A stretch of DNA of 64,000 bases from Epiperipatus broadwayi (Eukaryota; Onychophora; Udeonychophora; Euonychophora; Peripatidae). Below the pieces are notes generated by a model that searched no databases, was not told the origin of the DNA, and saw only the letters and a list, made by a program, of their open reading frames with translations. Shown piece by piece: positions 1 through 11,636 of the stretch (position 1 is the stretch's first letter; every line of letters begins with the position of its first letter). The translations under genes and the position numbers were made by a program. The stretch is from assembly GCA_028023455.1 (NCBI GenBank), contig JAQFVV010006221.1, positions 7,793,011 through 7,857,010 of the forward strand. The letters run 5' to 3'.

Positions 1-250
1 GCCACCCGGCCAATGCTGCCATATGAAAAAAAAATGCTGATAACTTTCCTGAAAATGGTTACAATTTTGATTTTTTATATTGCAAATAATAATCCATGAG
101 TTATCAACACTTGCAAGTGACAAAATATGGTGGCTGCAGTCTACAATATCAATCAGTAGGGTCCTCTTTTTTGCATTTTATATTACAAATTCCACTAAGG
201 TTCTTAAAACAATTACGTATCATAAAGCAAAAATTAAACTACTAACCATC
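1..250. other. AT-rich non-coding sequence, no gene seen
   Basis: This is AT-rich sequence with no coding signal I would trust. An ATG-initiated open frame at 80-370 runs straight through the fold-back element that follows, so it is almost certainly accidental. Confidence 0.6.
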
Positions 251-351
251 AAACAAGGCAAAACTCTCCATACAGTACTGCCACCTGTGCCAACCAGAGT
301 AATCAATGGATGGCACAGGGTGGCACTACTGCATGGAGAGTTGTCTTGTTT
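251..351. mobile_element. Short fold-back (MITE-like) element, R1 family
   Basis: Two arms of about 41 bases face each other: 251-292 and 311-351. They can be followed base by base with only a few mismatches, around a loop of about 18 bases. The outer arm begins AAACAAGGCAAAACTC and the inner end is TGCCA-like. The same arm type recurs at 9,585-9,840 and, as fragments, near 7,430-7,471, so this is one dispersed family. There is no coding capacity, so if it moves it depends on an enzyme encoded elsewhere. A clear target duplication is not visible. The inverted repeat is directly seen; the MITE label is inference. Confidence 0.65.
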
Positions 352-437
352 AATAAAAATTATGTGCTAACATGATAGTGATTATGTGATGTTTAGTGCT
401 ACTAACCATTACATGACCACTATTTAAAAAAGTAAAA

Positions 438-510
438 GATAGCTTCTGGATGGTTGCATTGGATCCTATGAATTAGGTGCAGTACTCTCAGATCCAAGAT
501 GCCTCACTGA
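438..510 (+). repeat. R1 family core fragment
   Basis: The stretch contains GGTTGCATTGGATCCTA and, after a gap, GTGCAGTACTCTCAGAT followed by CCTCACTGA. The same ordered motifs appear at 7,237-7,330 and 9,628-9,700. This is a diverged internal piece of the R1 family next to the fold-back at 251-351. It has no coding capacity. Confidence 0.55.
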
Positions 511-2640
511 TATTTATTGAGTTGTAAACCATCAAACAAGCAAACACATTTGTATATTAATATAGATTTAATAGAAATCTAATAAGTCAAAATAAAATAA
601 CTAATAAAATGTTAATAGATTAACAAAAATTTATAATTTATTAAGGTAGGCATATTATTATTATAATAATATTAATTAGTATGTGAAAAAATAAATTATA
701 TAAATTGGTAAAGAATTACTGCATTTAGTATGTTTATAATATAAAATGTAATATAGACATTTGATATATATATATATAGTAATAAATATATTAGGTATAT
801 AAAATGGATTTGATGTGTAATTGGTTATATTTATATTATTTAGATAATACGTTTATATATTCATATTGAAGCAGTTGACCTGATACTCAGATCAAGCTTC
901 ACAACCCACTCAAAATCTCCCACCACCAAACCATATTTAAACTCCATCCTTAAATACATATTTATTAATACGTTTTTTTTGCTTAACTAATAAAATAATA
1001 ACTCATGTATATATATCTTAATGTAACTACTTTTAATAAATAAATATTTTATTTTATTTTAAGTAGTATGCATGCGTATTGGATGTGTACATATTATAGG
1101 TGAGGGGAAATTAATTTTAAAACCTATATAAAGGAAAAATGTATTAATGTATATTTTAAAAATTATATGTATAATTTATTTTTTAGTAATGGCGGTCATA
1201 AAGTCTGATGCAATCTTGTAAGAATAATCTTGAATGTAATTAAGACAATTTACCGGAAACCCATTAGTCGATCTAAAACATATGATAATTTTATAGAGTA
1301 ATGTATGAATCCATTAGTGGAAATTTTATCCACTTCAAATTTGTTTTAAAATCATAGATCATATTTTAAAACAATCAGTTCAAGAAATTGTAACAGGATT
1401 GCATTGTCTTTAAAACTTACATTAACAATGGGTGCATCCAGTCAGCAAAATCCAGGTCTGCTAAGTGCATAAAAAGCCTCTAGCAATTGAAGTGCATTCC
1501 AAGATAGATGGAAAATAGTATAAATACTGCCAAATTTGAATCCAAAATGGACACTCATAATTATTAACAGCAATAGTAAAGATAATCCATGCTTGTCATG
1601 ATAATAGGTCAATGTGTCATTAGTAGTGGAAATTTTCATCTTTCTCTCCATTCAACATGTTCTTTCCTGCAATCATCACTCAGGATCCCATTACCCATGA
1701 ACTTTAATATGCTTAAAGATTGAATAATTAAATGCTACCTGCCTGACTGACCAAATCTAACTAGATCTAGTTCGCCAATCCCAATGGACACTGAATCACC
1801 AAGGATCGCCAGTAATTATAAAGGTAAAAGAACTCTAGCCGCTGCCTAATGGCTAAACTCTTAAATTCAGCCTTTTGTAATTATTTCTAATAACCGTTCT
1901 ATTACCTGGTCTTATGATCAGAAAGTTAATATTTCACTAAAATGATTTGTCATTTACTTACCTGATACTATGTATATAACTTTAATTTCCTTTGATCATT
2001 GAGCCTCTATTAAATAAATGTAATATTTTCTTTCACCTTCATGTGGCAATATTTTATAATTTTTCATTATTGTTTTATATATTTAAATATGCCAATAATT
2101 CTCAAATTTGCCAGTTAGTCATTTTCTTTTTTTTCCCTCTCTACTTTATGGGGTGACTAGATTAACTAATTAAAACAAGTCTTATTTTTATCTTAGCGAA
2201 TGCTTGTGAATTTGGGGAAATCAAATTATCTTATAATGTCATTGTAGAAAAACAGAGTAAACATCTGTTTTTCTAAGAAATGTTTTTTTATTTTATTTAA
2301 ATAATAAGCACTAACCTTAAAACTTTATGAAATCAAATGTTTATTATGAAATAAATAACCGCCACCTTATTCGTATGTTTAAATTGTTTAGTATAATATA
2401 AAAGCACTTATAACTGAAATCTCATATTTATTTAATGTTGTGGGAAACTTATAGATAAATTAAAGTAATGGGGAAGAGGAGTGTCTATTCTAATGATTAT
2501 GTATTTTAGTAATAAGTTTAAATAATCCATTACTGTTTAGTATTTAAATCATACTATTACATTGGACATTCCCAATATATATAGGTTATCATTCATTCAT
2601 CCTTAGTTTTTAAAATATTGTCTTTCGTTCCAAGCATTGT
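511..2640. other. AT-rich non-coding sequence
   Basis: No gene or RNA gene is visible. There is a short TA run near 762-777 and a 14-base perfect palindrome, AACTAGATCTAGTT, near 1,759-1,775. The only open frame of note (1,442-1,651, minus) has ordinary AT-rich composition and no motif I recognise. Confidence 0.55.
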
Positions 2641-2699
2641 ACGCAAACAGGCCTCCACATTCAAATACACATGTCTTCATGCTTTGTTCCCTGGGATTT

Positions 2700-2960
2700 T
2701 CAGTAATCTGGATCCCATATATTCATTCCAAGTCCAAGAACACAGCTGGCAAACTCCCCATGGGACTTATTTCTCATATGAGCTATTGACATAGGGTCAC
2801 TCCAAAAAGATCTGGCCTATCATTATTAATAGCCAACACCTTCATTCTGTGAACCGAATTCTGCCAAAGTAGCAGAAAGAATTCGGTCACCATCCTTCAT
2901 CCTTAAATTTGGAAGCACATTTTTCAGATCCAAGATTGGATCATCTAATTCTGCCAACAT
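2700..2960 (-). pseudogene. Possible degraded coding fragment
   Basis: On the minus strand one frame reads like protein in two pieces. The first is 44 codons from an ATG at 2,960 to a TAA at 2,828-2,826; it contains KDGDRILSATLAEFG and has few T in first codon positions. Four stops in a row follow (TAA TAA TGA TAG). The same frame then gives 38 more residues (2,816 to 2,703), including SHGEFASCVLGLGMN, before a TGA at 2,702-2,700. The stretch is clearly less AT-rich than its surroundings. I recognise no family. It could be a relic of a gene or transposon, or chance openness in a GC-richer patch, because parts of the plus strand are also open here. Confidence 0.2.
2849..2890. repeat. Short hairpin
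   Basis: Arms GTGAACCGAATTCTGC and GCAGAAAGAATTCGGTCAC are close to reverse complements around a loop of about 8 bases. The hairpin lies inside the protein-like stretch at 2,826-2,960 and has no assigned role. Confidence 0.6.
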
Positions 2961-4077
2961 GCATACACTGATCTCTTATAGTTCTTGCCATAAATCAAAC
3001 CTATGAATGTCCATAAACCGTAATGTTATGATTTTACCAGATTTCTTTATTCTTTACTAATATTTTCATAAGTGCGTCCTTTTGCGACGCAATTATATAT
3101 ATGTTAACAAACTATCCCATATGTTTCTCACTCAGTATAAAATGATAATAGTTATTTATTCTAGTAAACATGTATTTTTATCATAAAATTAATCATTCTA
3201 AATATTTGGTCAAGTGCTATATTTTGTTCTCTCTGGGGGTGGATTTATATATCTCAAATATTTACTCACATCACTAAATCAACAACGTTCATCAATGTAT
3301 TTATTAATTATTGGCATATGAACTAGCCACAATCAAATAAAGTAATCAATCAAATCTGTCATTTTCTAAGTTATAAACATATTTCACATGATTTACCTGC
3401 TACCGTGTAAATGCCAATCAAATTATATGTACGTCAAGAGGCCAATGACGATCAGTTAAATAATAAACCAAGTACTTACGCATATTTTATATAAATTAAT
3501 AAATCTTATATATACATCCTAACTTGCAGAATCATTGTTTCTTTTATTTAAATATTAATATTTTAGTTATTGGATTATGCTTGCTCTGACTAAATAATCT
3601 CCCGTTAATCTTATAGATATAATTAATATGAAAGGACATGCTTCTTAAATGGTTCAAACTTAAATATTATGCTAAAGGTTTCATTATATGATTTCCAATA
3701 AGTCTTTTTGTGTCTCCACTTTGCGATGCCAGTGGAGATAAAATAGATCAGTATCATCGGGATTGTTGCTCATAAGTTGGTAGATCTGGAAATTAGGCAA
3801 ATAGGGCAAAGTTCATGATTGTTCCTGAGTTATGTATCTTGTGCATGATTGGACTTGAAGTACTTTTGCCTAGATGCTAGATCTTGTTATGTGAATAGAC
3901 AAAACCCACCGGTACAATATATACATACATAGTTGGTTAGTCAAAACTGTAAGATTGATGAAGTAAAAAATAAAATATTGCACTGTAAATATAATTAAAG
4001 AAAGTTTATTTATGTGTTTTATAAAGTAATATAAGTCAAATGTGTGTGTATATATATACTGAACTTAACGTAATTAG
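2961..4077. other. AT-rich non-coding sequence
   Basis: No gene seen. There is a small hairpin at 3,712-3,737 (TCTCCACT ... AGTGGAGA) and another near 3,072-3,090 (TGCGTCC ... GCGACGCA). Neither resembles a known RNA. Confidence 0.55.
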
Positions 4078-4245
4078 AAGGAATTTGAGCTCAGACTTTC
4101 AAGTTCCCCACATCTGTCCATTCCATCCTATACAATCGATACACATGACTGCATACATGTAATTATCTCCTATATATTTCATATAACCAGCTCTCAGCAG
4201 TTGGTCCAGATCATCTCCCACATATATAATCAGTGCTCAGTTTAT
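4078..4245 (-). repeat. SINE-like dispersed repeat, copy 1
   Basis: This stretch aligns by eye with 14,753-14,905 over roughly 130-150 bases. Shared runs include CAGACTTTCAA, CCTATACAAT/CCAATACAAC, GATACACATG/AATACACATG and TATATATTTCAT. Read on the minus strand it contains GAAAGTCTGAGCTCAAATTCC, where the second copy has GAAAGTCTGGGTTCAAATCC, a good match to a tRNA T-arm and pol III B-box. I could not find a convincing A-box. The best reading is a diverged tRNA-derived SINE or a related short element; the tRNA origin is inference. Confidence 0.5.
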
Positions 4246-4689
4246 ATTAAAATCTTCAAACTTTAATGAACAAGCTTCAATGTTGTCCACCCTCCAACTC
4301 TTCAACCATCCATATCATGGAAAATTGGATGATGTAACATATATGTGATCATGTGTATCTGTTATATAAGATGGAATGAATATATGTAGGAAGCTTGAAA
4401 GCCTGAGTACAAATCCCTTCTAATATATTATACTGAACAAAAATTATTACAAAGCATATTCCTGAGAATCAGGAGAACCATTAAATAATAATCTGATTCA
4501 CAACCCAAATACTTAACAAAATGTAATTTTATGCAAAAAAGATGCAACTATGGAAAATCTTATCAAATTCTTTACACACATAAAAAGAAAAAAAGGTGTA
4601 ATAACATGATTTTAATTATCACTGGGGTGTGATCCAATGTAGTAAAATGTATTATAATGTTGAAAATTTTGATACAAAATATCTTGACA

Positions 4690-4860
4690 AAATGTAATAT
4701 GAAAAATAGCTATATGCAAAAATGTATACAAGATATGCTTAAAATCTGACTATGACTAATATAACAGCCAAAAGTGCACTAGGCAAAAATTGTGAACTTT
4801 ATTCAGATTTAAACATATCTCTATATGTTTTTGCATATAGTTACTTTCCATAAAATGTAT
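4690..4860. repeat. Imperfect inverted repeat (fold-back)
   Basis: The arm at about 4,690-4,750 is an imperfect reverse complement of the arm at about 4,803-4,860. The shared core is CTATATGCAAAAA, then ATATG and TTAAATCTGA-like sequence. The loop is about 50 bases and nothing inside is coding. It may be an old fold-back transposon. Confidence 0.55.
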
Positions 4861-5511
4861 TATGATAGTAGTAATAGATTTTTTTGTAAATCCATACTGA
4901 AATTCTGGAATAAATTTCTTCAGCCAAGTATAAATAGATTAATATACAGTCAATTCAAATAATTTAGTTACAACTGGTAAAACTGAAACTGCTCTACAAT
5001 TTTCAAACTTTTCTTTACAAATATTCTTATAGAGATAATAAAATTAATAATTTTTCATCTATTAAAAAAAAGTGACTTTTTAGAAAAATAAAATAAAAAT
5101 GAAAAACTTTATAAATAGATGTAAGTATATCATCAAAACCAAGCAAAATTTTTACTTTTTAGTGTACAGAGAACTGGAAATAGTTGTTGAAGACTAACTT
5201 TTACACAAGGCAGAGAATCAGAAATGATAGTATAGCCAGAGAAATCATAAGAATAATTAAAAAATGAAATATTACTGCAAGAAGAAAAAAATCTGAAAAT
5301 TAGATATTAACAAAGAATTGGTTATTGCATCATATTATTAACTTTGAATGAAGATTCCCAATTTGACGTTTTACTTTTTTGTATACATTTCACTTTTGGA
5401 ATCCTTATGCATATTGCCTTCTATCCTTAATAAGTAATTTTTAAAATTCATTCTTTGTTTAGCACTGTCAATAGAATTAAGATTTAAAAAAAAAAACACA
5501 ATAAAGTTGTA

Positions 5512-5961
5512 TTTATATATTGAACTATTTTCATCATCTAATATGAGTATTGAATGTCATTAGAAAAATTTAACTTTATTTGGTCATTTAACTGTTAGTA
5601 GTAGCATACAGGTTAGTATATGCATGACATTTTGAGAGGTATTATTTTCCCTTCTTCTTCAGGTGTTTCTGGCCTGACCAGTGACAGTACTAGCATGGTA
5701 ATCATACTTGGATCCTTAGATTCTTGATTATTGAATTTTAAGGTAATCTAAGGGTCCAGGGTTCAATTCCCATACTAGTAATGTCACTGTTCAGGCCAAT
5801 ACCTGAAACAGAAAGGAGAATAATACCCCTCAAAACATTGTGCATACACTAACCTGTATGCTATTACTAACAGTTGAACATACTTGAAATATTTAAAGAA
5901 AGTTATTTTTTCTAAAGAGATTCAATACTCATATTAGATGATGAAAATAGTCCAATATATT
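5512..5961. mobile_element. ~450-bp fold-back element with a tRNA B-box-like motif
   Basis: The whole stretch is a long inverted repeat with arms of about 220 bases and its centre near 5,735. Matching landmarks are TCATCATCTAATATGAG (left) with CTCATATTAGATGATGA (right), TAGCATACAGGTTAGT with ACTAACCTGTATGCTA, and GGCCTGACCAGTGACA with TGTCACTGTTCAGGCC. GGTTCAATTCC at 5,760-5,770 is a near-consensus pol III B-box, so the arm may contain a SINE or tRNA piece. Two SINE copies inserted head to head would also give this structure. No open frame of note lies inside. Confidence 0.65.
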
Positions 5962-5962
5962 A

Positions 5963-6890
5963 ACACAACTAAAGCACCATCATCACAAACATTCAGGAAA
6001 ACATAATAAAGAATTAGTCAATTTAAATAATTTATAATATTCATTTTTAGCCTTAATTGTTTTTATAAATTTAATAGAGAACAATGCAGCAAAAATTATT
6101 TTAAATTTTATAGCAGCAGTATCTGGATCCACATGATCATATCTTTCACTCCAAGAAGTATTGGCTAACCCTAAATGCAGACCAAAGTAGTCCTCCTTTT
6201 TAAAACTCCTGTTTGATTAAAAAAGGGGCTTTTCACTCAAAGCAACTGAGATATGAAACTCAAGAAGGGAATGCCAAAAGTCAGACTTCACAAGTGAATA
6301 CACACAGTTCCATAGTATTAAAAATAGATAACATAGGATCAAAAACTTTACTACCCAACCTATTGTCACAGTAATTGTTCAGTGTTAGATCCATGCAGTT
6401 CATTACAAACTTACCGTCTGTATTGAAAGAAACATTTAAACTCAAAGGATAGTTAAAATCATTACTAATTAAAAAGTCTTTACAATAATTCAGTAATAAT
6501 GATTCAATACTATTTAAAAGTTTTATCACATTGATCAATACATATTGCAGCTTAAGTACATATTTCCTACAAGACACATAACATTATTTTTTTAAAAAAA
6601 TTTCAATTCGTATACACTTATTATTTGATTCCAAATAACTTAATCTTTTAAAACAAATAATTTCTCTTTAATACATTAAAATTCTATCATCTCTTAGTAA
6701 GTTAAGTGATGCTTTATCATTATGAATATCAACAGAGATCTATTCTGATTTTCATTATTTCTGAAATAAGTTGCCTTTGTAAAGTTACAATTCAGATGAA
6801 TGAGAGCAATAAATAAGCATGATGCATTTTTCATTAACAACAATTGAAATATCTGATTCGACCAAATCACTAGCAGATTCTTCGAGCATT
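5963..6890. other. AT-rich non-coding sequence
   Basis: No gene supported. A minus-strand open frame at 6,281-6,577 (98 codons) is rich in Leu, Asn, Ser and Cys, as AT-rich random frames often are, and shows no motif I recognise. Confidence 0.5.
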
Positions 6891-6990
6891 GAGTAGGTAC
6901 TAGATAGGGATTATATGCACAAACCTTCTTGGATTAATTGATTATGAAGGCTTGCACTTGGTGGTACTACTGTATGAAGGGTTTGGTATT
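6891..6990 (+). repeat. R1 family 3' part, first copy
   Basis: It starts GAGTAGGTACTAGATAGGG and ends near TGGTACTACTGTATGAAGGG. It is repeated directly at 7,347-7,471. The conserved trailer CATGTGATGTTT follows at about 7,027-7,039, as also near 387 and 9,869. It is non-coding. Confidence 0.55.
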
Positions 6991-7236
6991 CTTTTTATCA
7001 GCATATGTATGCATATAAAATGGTTATCATGTGATGTTTGATGGTTTTATACCGACTCTACCCAAAGAATAATGGTGACTGTGGTTTTTGAAAAACCAAA
7101 GACACCTAAATGTATAGATGCTGAACTGAGTTCATATCTATATAACTATACAAGCAAATGAGCTTGGGTTGGAAACATTATGGTGTTTTCATCTTGAGCT
7201 CCTAGCTTTATAGTTAACCAAATAGGTAAAAGGTGG

Positions 7237-7471
7237 CTGACTGCTGGAGGGTTGCATTAGATCCTAAGATCTATTTACAGTGCTCTCAAATCCAAAACTC
7301 CTCACTGATGAAAGCCACAAGCTAGGAACTAGTCTGGGATATTAGATGAGTAGGTACTAGATAGGGATTTTATTTGCAAACCTGCCTTCATATATTGATT
7401 ATAAAGACTTGTACTTGGTAGCACTACTGCCCCCTGCACTACTGTATGGAGAGTTTGGTACTCATTTTAGT
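7237..7471 (+). repeat. R1 family copy (core plus 3' part)
   Basis: The core (CTGGAGGGTTGCATTAGATC, then GTGCTCTCA and CCTCACTGATGAA) is followed by the 3' part with GAGTAGGTACTAGATAGGG. The end carries CACTACTGTATGGAGAGTT, which corresponds to the inner arm of the fold-back at 251-351. The left arm is missing or unrecognisable, so this copy is truncated or rearranged. Confidence 0.6.
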
Positions 7472-8039
7472 ACTATTATCAATCATCATAATATTAAAAG
7501 TATCATCTGAGACAGTTACATTGGCATTATTAACACTAATGATTTGGTCAGTAAAAATTTCAATATTAGCACTATTATATAAAAAGTGTTTACCTTAGTT
7601 TCAATGATTACAGATTTCTCAATTTTAAAAAAATTTATATTACCATAAAATGGGAAAATTAATTTGACTTCGGCCAAAAATCCCATTTATTAATATCAGT
7701 AGAATATTGGTCAGGCACTGAGTTTTTAGATTTCAATTTATAACAAAGCATTAATGCATCCAATTTATTCTTTAAAAAATTCTCATTCGTAGTCATATCT
7801 GGGCATAATTTTGTAAATTTTCTTTTTGGTTCAATGTCTTTAAAAGCACATCTGGGTAATGTTCCAATTATAGTTTATTACTATCATCAAATCTGTTTTT
7901 ACTTCTTTTTTTAAATAAGCAACTTTAAAAAAGTCATTAAATTTTCCGAGATAATTTGGTGCAATATAGTACACGCTCAATGCCATTTTGAATTTTAAAA
8001 CACCTCCAAAACACTGCTGACACATAAAAGCAATAAATG
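7472..8039. other. AT-rich non-coding sequence
   Basis: Nothing supported. A minus-strand open frame starting at 8,043 (67 codons) has no recognisable motif. Confidence 0.5.
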
Positions 8040-8960
8040 ACATCGACTAGAAGCATGTAGTTTCAAAAAATGGTGGGGAAAAAAATTAACCTGAAAAATG
8101 GCAGAAAAAATAAATTAACTTATGTAATGGACTTAACTAGATAATGCATAATATATCCAATATATGGCAGGAAAAAAATTAACTAAAAAATGGCAGGAAA
8201 AATTAACAATGGTATCGTACGAGGAAAAAAAATTAACGTATGTTAAAGTAAAATATTCAAATGAATTGCACTACATTTAAAAAAAAAACTCCTGACTTTT
8301 AACACTAAAAAAAAACAATTTCCAGTGATAATTAAAAAAAAAATCAAAAACGCTATTTATTCAGCGATAATTGAAAAAATCATAAACGCTATTTTCAAAA
8401 GCCTATGAAATAAATTAAAAGACTATTTACGTTATCTAGTTTTAATAAATGAAACTCCTGTTTTTCAAGAGTATTTTGTGGAATATAAAAAATTAAAAAA
8501 CTAATATTTAAAAACTATATGTTAAGGCAAAGTATTCACATGAATTGAACTATATTTTTTTAAAAAAAAATTCACCTGTGACCAACATACATATATAATG
8601 AAATGTTTACACAATTATTCATCAGTTTTTAAATTTTAAAACAGTTCTTATTAAAAAAAATCATGCCACACACACCTGGTTAAAATTGCATGTAGGTTAA
8701 ATGTTAATTTTAAAAATAACAAAAAAATGGCAGGAATAATAAAGTGCACTACATTTAAAAAATAAAGAATTCTATCAACAAATAAAAAACCTAATTAACC
8801 TACTTTTCAAAAATATATAATACTAAATTTCATCAATATTTAAAAAATGAAAGACTTTTACAGTAGTTTTGGATAGATTTTGAAAAACAAAAAATTGGGG
8901 AAAATCCGATATAGTACATGGGGGAAAAAAATTAATAGCAATCTAGTTAAATATATTGAA
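8040..8960. repeat. A-rich zone with short degenerate local repeats
   Basis: Variants of ATGGCAGGAAAAAAATTAAC recur near 8,060, 8,096, 8,165, 8,190 and 8,716. TATTCAAATGAATTGCACTA near 8,253 has a close partner near 8,532 (TATTCACATGAATTGAACTA). AAACGCTATTT recurs near 8,347 and 8,384. The zone looks like an old, locally duplicated A-rich element. No coding is seen. Confidence 0.45.
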
Positions 8961-9584
8961 TCTGTATATATTTCTTTATAATGAAACTGGGGAGAAAGCG
9001 TATTTTGGGCATTATACATTTACAAATATGCCTTAGTTTATAGATTAATAATTTGAGTGAGCTCTTTTATTGTACTTCCCCCCTCAGTTTTTTTAAAATT
9101 TCTGATGCTATCTATTTATCTCTAGTCATTTACTTTTCAGATGACATCAATATTGATCTTAATTTTTATAAATAGTTTTGTTGTTGGGGTATTTGTGTAA
9201 GATATTATATCAAAAATTTTTGGTTGTTTTAGAAGTATAGCTTTTCTGCAATGAAAATTTATTTGGCTTTTCGATGCATGAATCAAAGATATTATAACTG
9301 TATCTACAATTTAATGTAAGCAATTTGGGCATTACTAACATATACTCATGGATGCCAGTGTTCTCTATTAACTTCCACTATGGTAGTTAAAATTATGGCC
9401 AATATTTTCAAGGCATGTATTCAGTTTTCTTTCCATTGTATTACTTCAGTTAGAATTAAAAATTATAAATATAAGAACTATAATTTTAAGATCATTTTAG
9501 AATGGTCAAACATAAAACAGCTATTATTTATTAAAAAAGGGTGCTTAAATATGCATTCTTACTGTCTTCCATCATACTATATTC
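8961..9584. other. AT-rich non-coding sequence
   Basis: Nothing supported. A plus-strand open frame beginning at 9,380 runs into the mobile element at 9,585 and is taken as accidental. Confidence 0.5.
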
Positions 9585-9840
9585 TTAAAACAGGCAAAAC
9601 TCACTATATATATTGCCACACACATGGTTGCTGGAGGGTTGCATTAGATCCTAAGATCTAGGTGCAGTGCTCTCAGATTTAAGACTCCTCACTGACGAAG
9701 GCCATAAGCCAGAAACTAGTCTGGGGACATTGGATGAGTAGGCACTAGATGGGGATTTTATGCACAAGCCTTCTGGCATTTATTGCTTACTCTAGCTTGC
9801 TGTGTGTGGCAATATATATAGTGAGTTTTGCCTGTTTTAA
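9585..9840. mobile_element. Fold-back (MITE-like) element with near-perfect ~39-bp terminal inverted repeats, R1 family
   Basis: The left end (9,585-9,623) begins TTAAAACAGGCAAAACTCAC. The right end (9,802-9,840) finishes GTGAGTTTTGCCTGTTTTAA, and the reverse complement matches through TATATATTGCCACACAC. The interior holds the R1 core (GGAGGGTTGCATTAGATC, GTGCTCTCAGAT, CCTCACTGACGAAGGCC) and the GAGTAGGCACTAGATGGGG segment also seen at 6,891 and 7,347. Arms that are nearly identical suggest fairly recent activity compared with the other copies. It has no coding capacity, and no target duplication is obvious. This is the most intact R1 copy in the window. Confidence 0.75.
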
Positions 9841-11345
9841 CAACAGTTATACACAAGCATAAGAGGTCATGTGATGTTTATTGGCTTATACTGTATTTTT
9901 GTGAATCTCTTTTTTAAAAATTCAAATGAGTGCAGCTTCTAATTCCTATTTAATTCATTGCTTAAGGAATAAATATTCTAATTATGTATCAGATTATAAT
10001 AAATTATTCATAAATATTCTGTTTTTAAATGTCACATTAATTTTTTTAAATAAATAAATGAAAATAAGTAATTTCAAATGAATATTTGTAAAGCAATATT
10101 TTTTTAATTAATAATTTTACTTAATATAAATATGTATTGGATACATCTTAAAATTGATTCTTTTCTAGTCTATAAAATTAAAGCCAGATTTCTTTTGTCT
10201 TATGCATGCCATTTTAGAGTTCTATTTTTTAGTATTAAAGTTGTAATAAAAGTTATTTATTCAAGTTGTTATTTACTTGTTTTTAGACTAAAATTCAGTG
10301 AGAATAGAAATGTAAAGATATATCAGATTTCAGAAAAATAAAATATTATTTTAATCATAAAACACACACACACGAAAAAAATTATAGCAACTTTATACTT
10401 ACCCAATAAATCTTAGATTAATTTAAAACTGCGCTTTGATAGATTATCCTCCAATGTGTTTTAATAAGAGAATCTTGTCAGAAGAGACGCACTTGATTTA
10501 TTACGTTTTAGATGAGAGATAAAATCAGGTAAGAAGATTGTATTACTTTAAAAAATTTGCTTTTTTTTAATATCAAATTTATTATTTATTTTTCTTTCTA
10601 CAATAACAAACAATGACCTGTCAGAGTTATGATTAAATTGAATTCTTTTTCTTTTATTTTTTAAAAAAAAAACTGAGTGTATTCACCACAAATCATTTCT
10701 TCCTAGATTAATTTCTTGTCTTATCCAAATAGCTCTAATAAAAAAGAGAAAAAAAAAACACTGTTATGCTTATAGGCTGAAAATATTTGTTTTAACATAT
10801 GATTGCTGACATCATATTGTAAGTGAGCTTACTTTTAAACGCAAAGTTTAATTTAGTTATTAATTGTATATATATTAGATTAATTTAAGTGTTGACAATG
10901 ACATAACCACTACTATGCTGATAGTAAAATTAGATGGCCTAAATAATCATTATAGGTTAATATAGTGTAACGGGATTTGTCATTTTCCATATATATATAT
11001 CATGCACATATATAATCATTTGTAAGATTGCGTGTATGTATATAACGCTACACGTATATGCGTAATTGTTAAAAAAAACAACAACTTATTCTTAAAAGTA
11101 TTTCGAAAATTATTCAATTTCTCGCCCAGCACATTTATGAGCATCAATTTATGACCTCAAGCGCCAATCTTATATTACTATAAGAATTATGCTGGGAGAG
11201 CTGGAATACCAATATGGAAATGCCCTTGACTAGCTCTACTCAGGGCAGATGATTATTTAATCGTGGGAATATTGGGGGGGGTTATACTACACGAGACACT
11301 CTTCAATCAAATAGTTATTACATCACATATTTGTCTGAAGGTTTG
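9841..11345. other. AT-rich non-coding sequence
   Basis: No gene supported. It contains a short CA run near 10,361-10,372 and several A/T homopolymers. A 69-codon plus-strand open frame at 10,132 is AT-driven and lacks any motif. Confidence 0.55.
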
Positions 11346-11636
11346 TAATGATGGTATATTATAAGATGTGATATGTTGGACTATTTCCATCATTTATGAG
11401 TGAATGTTGCATGTATAGAAAATTTTAAACTTTATTTAAACTTTTCAAATACAAACAACTTGTTAGTAATAACACACAAATATAATTACTAACCTGTATT
11501 GTATATTTGTGTGTTATTACTAACAAGTTGTTTGTATTTGAAAAGTTTAAATAAAGTTTAAAATTTTCTATACATTCAACATTCACTCACAAATGATGGA
11601 AATAGTCTAACATATCACATCTTTTATTACATCACT
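11346..11636. mobile_element. Near-perfect ~290-bp palindrome
   Basis: Two arms of about 125-140 bases flank a very short centre near 11,490. Left-arm landmarks, in order, are GATGTGATATGTTGGACTAT, GAAAATTTTAAACTTTATTT and AACAACTTGTTAGTAATAAC. The right arm gives their reverse complements in reverse order with only isolated mismatches (for example TTAGACTAT for TTGGACTAT). The centre includes TTACTAACCTGTAT, a sequence also present in the right arm of the element at 5,512. If transcribed it would make a long double-stranded hairpin. It is a fold-back transposon or an inverted duplication; no coding. Confidence 0.8.

Noticed and set aside
80-370. 96-codon open frame
   Set aside because: It spans the fold-back element at 251-351 and has no motif. 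Accidental.
919-940. Stray satellite-like CCCACCACCAAACCATA in AT-rich DNA
   Set aside because: A single short match with no tandem neighbours. Too short to call a seed of the array.
6281-6577. 98-codon minus-strand open frame
   Set aside because: AT-driven amino-acid content and no recognisable domain or splice context.
9380-9661. 93-codon plus-strand open frame
   Set aside because: It runs from AT-rich sequence into the R1 element at 9,585. Accidental.
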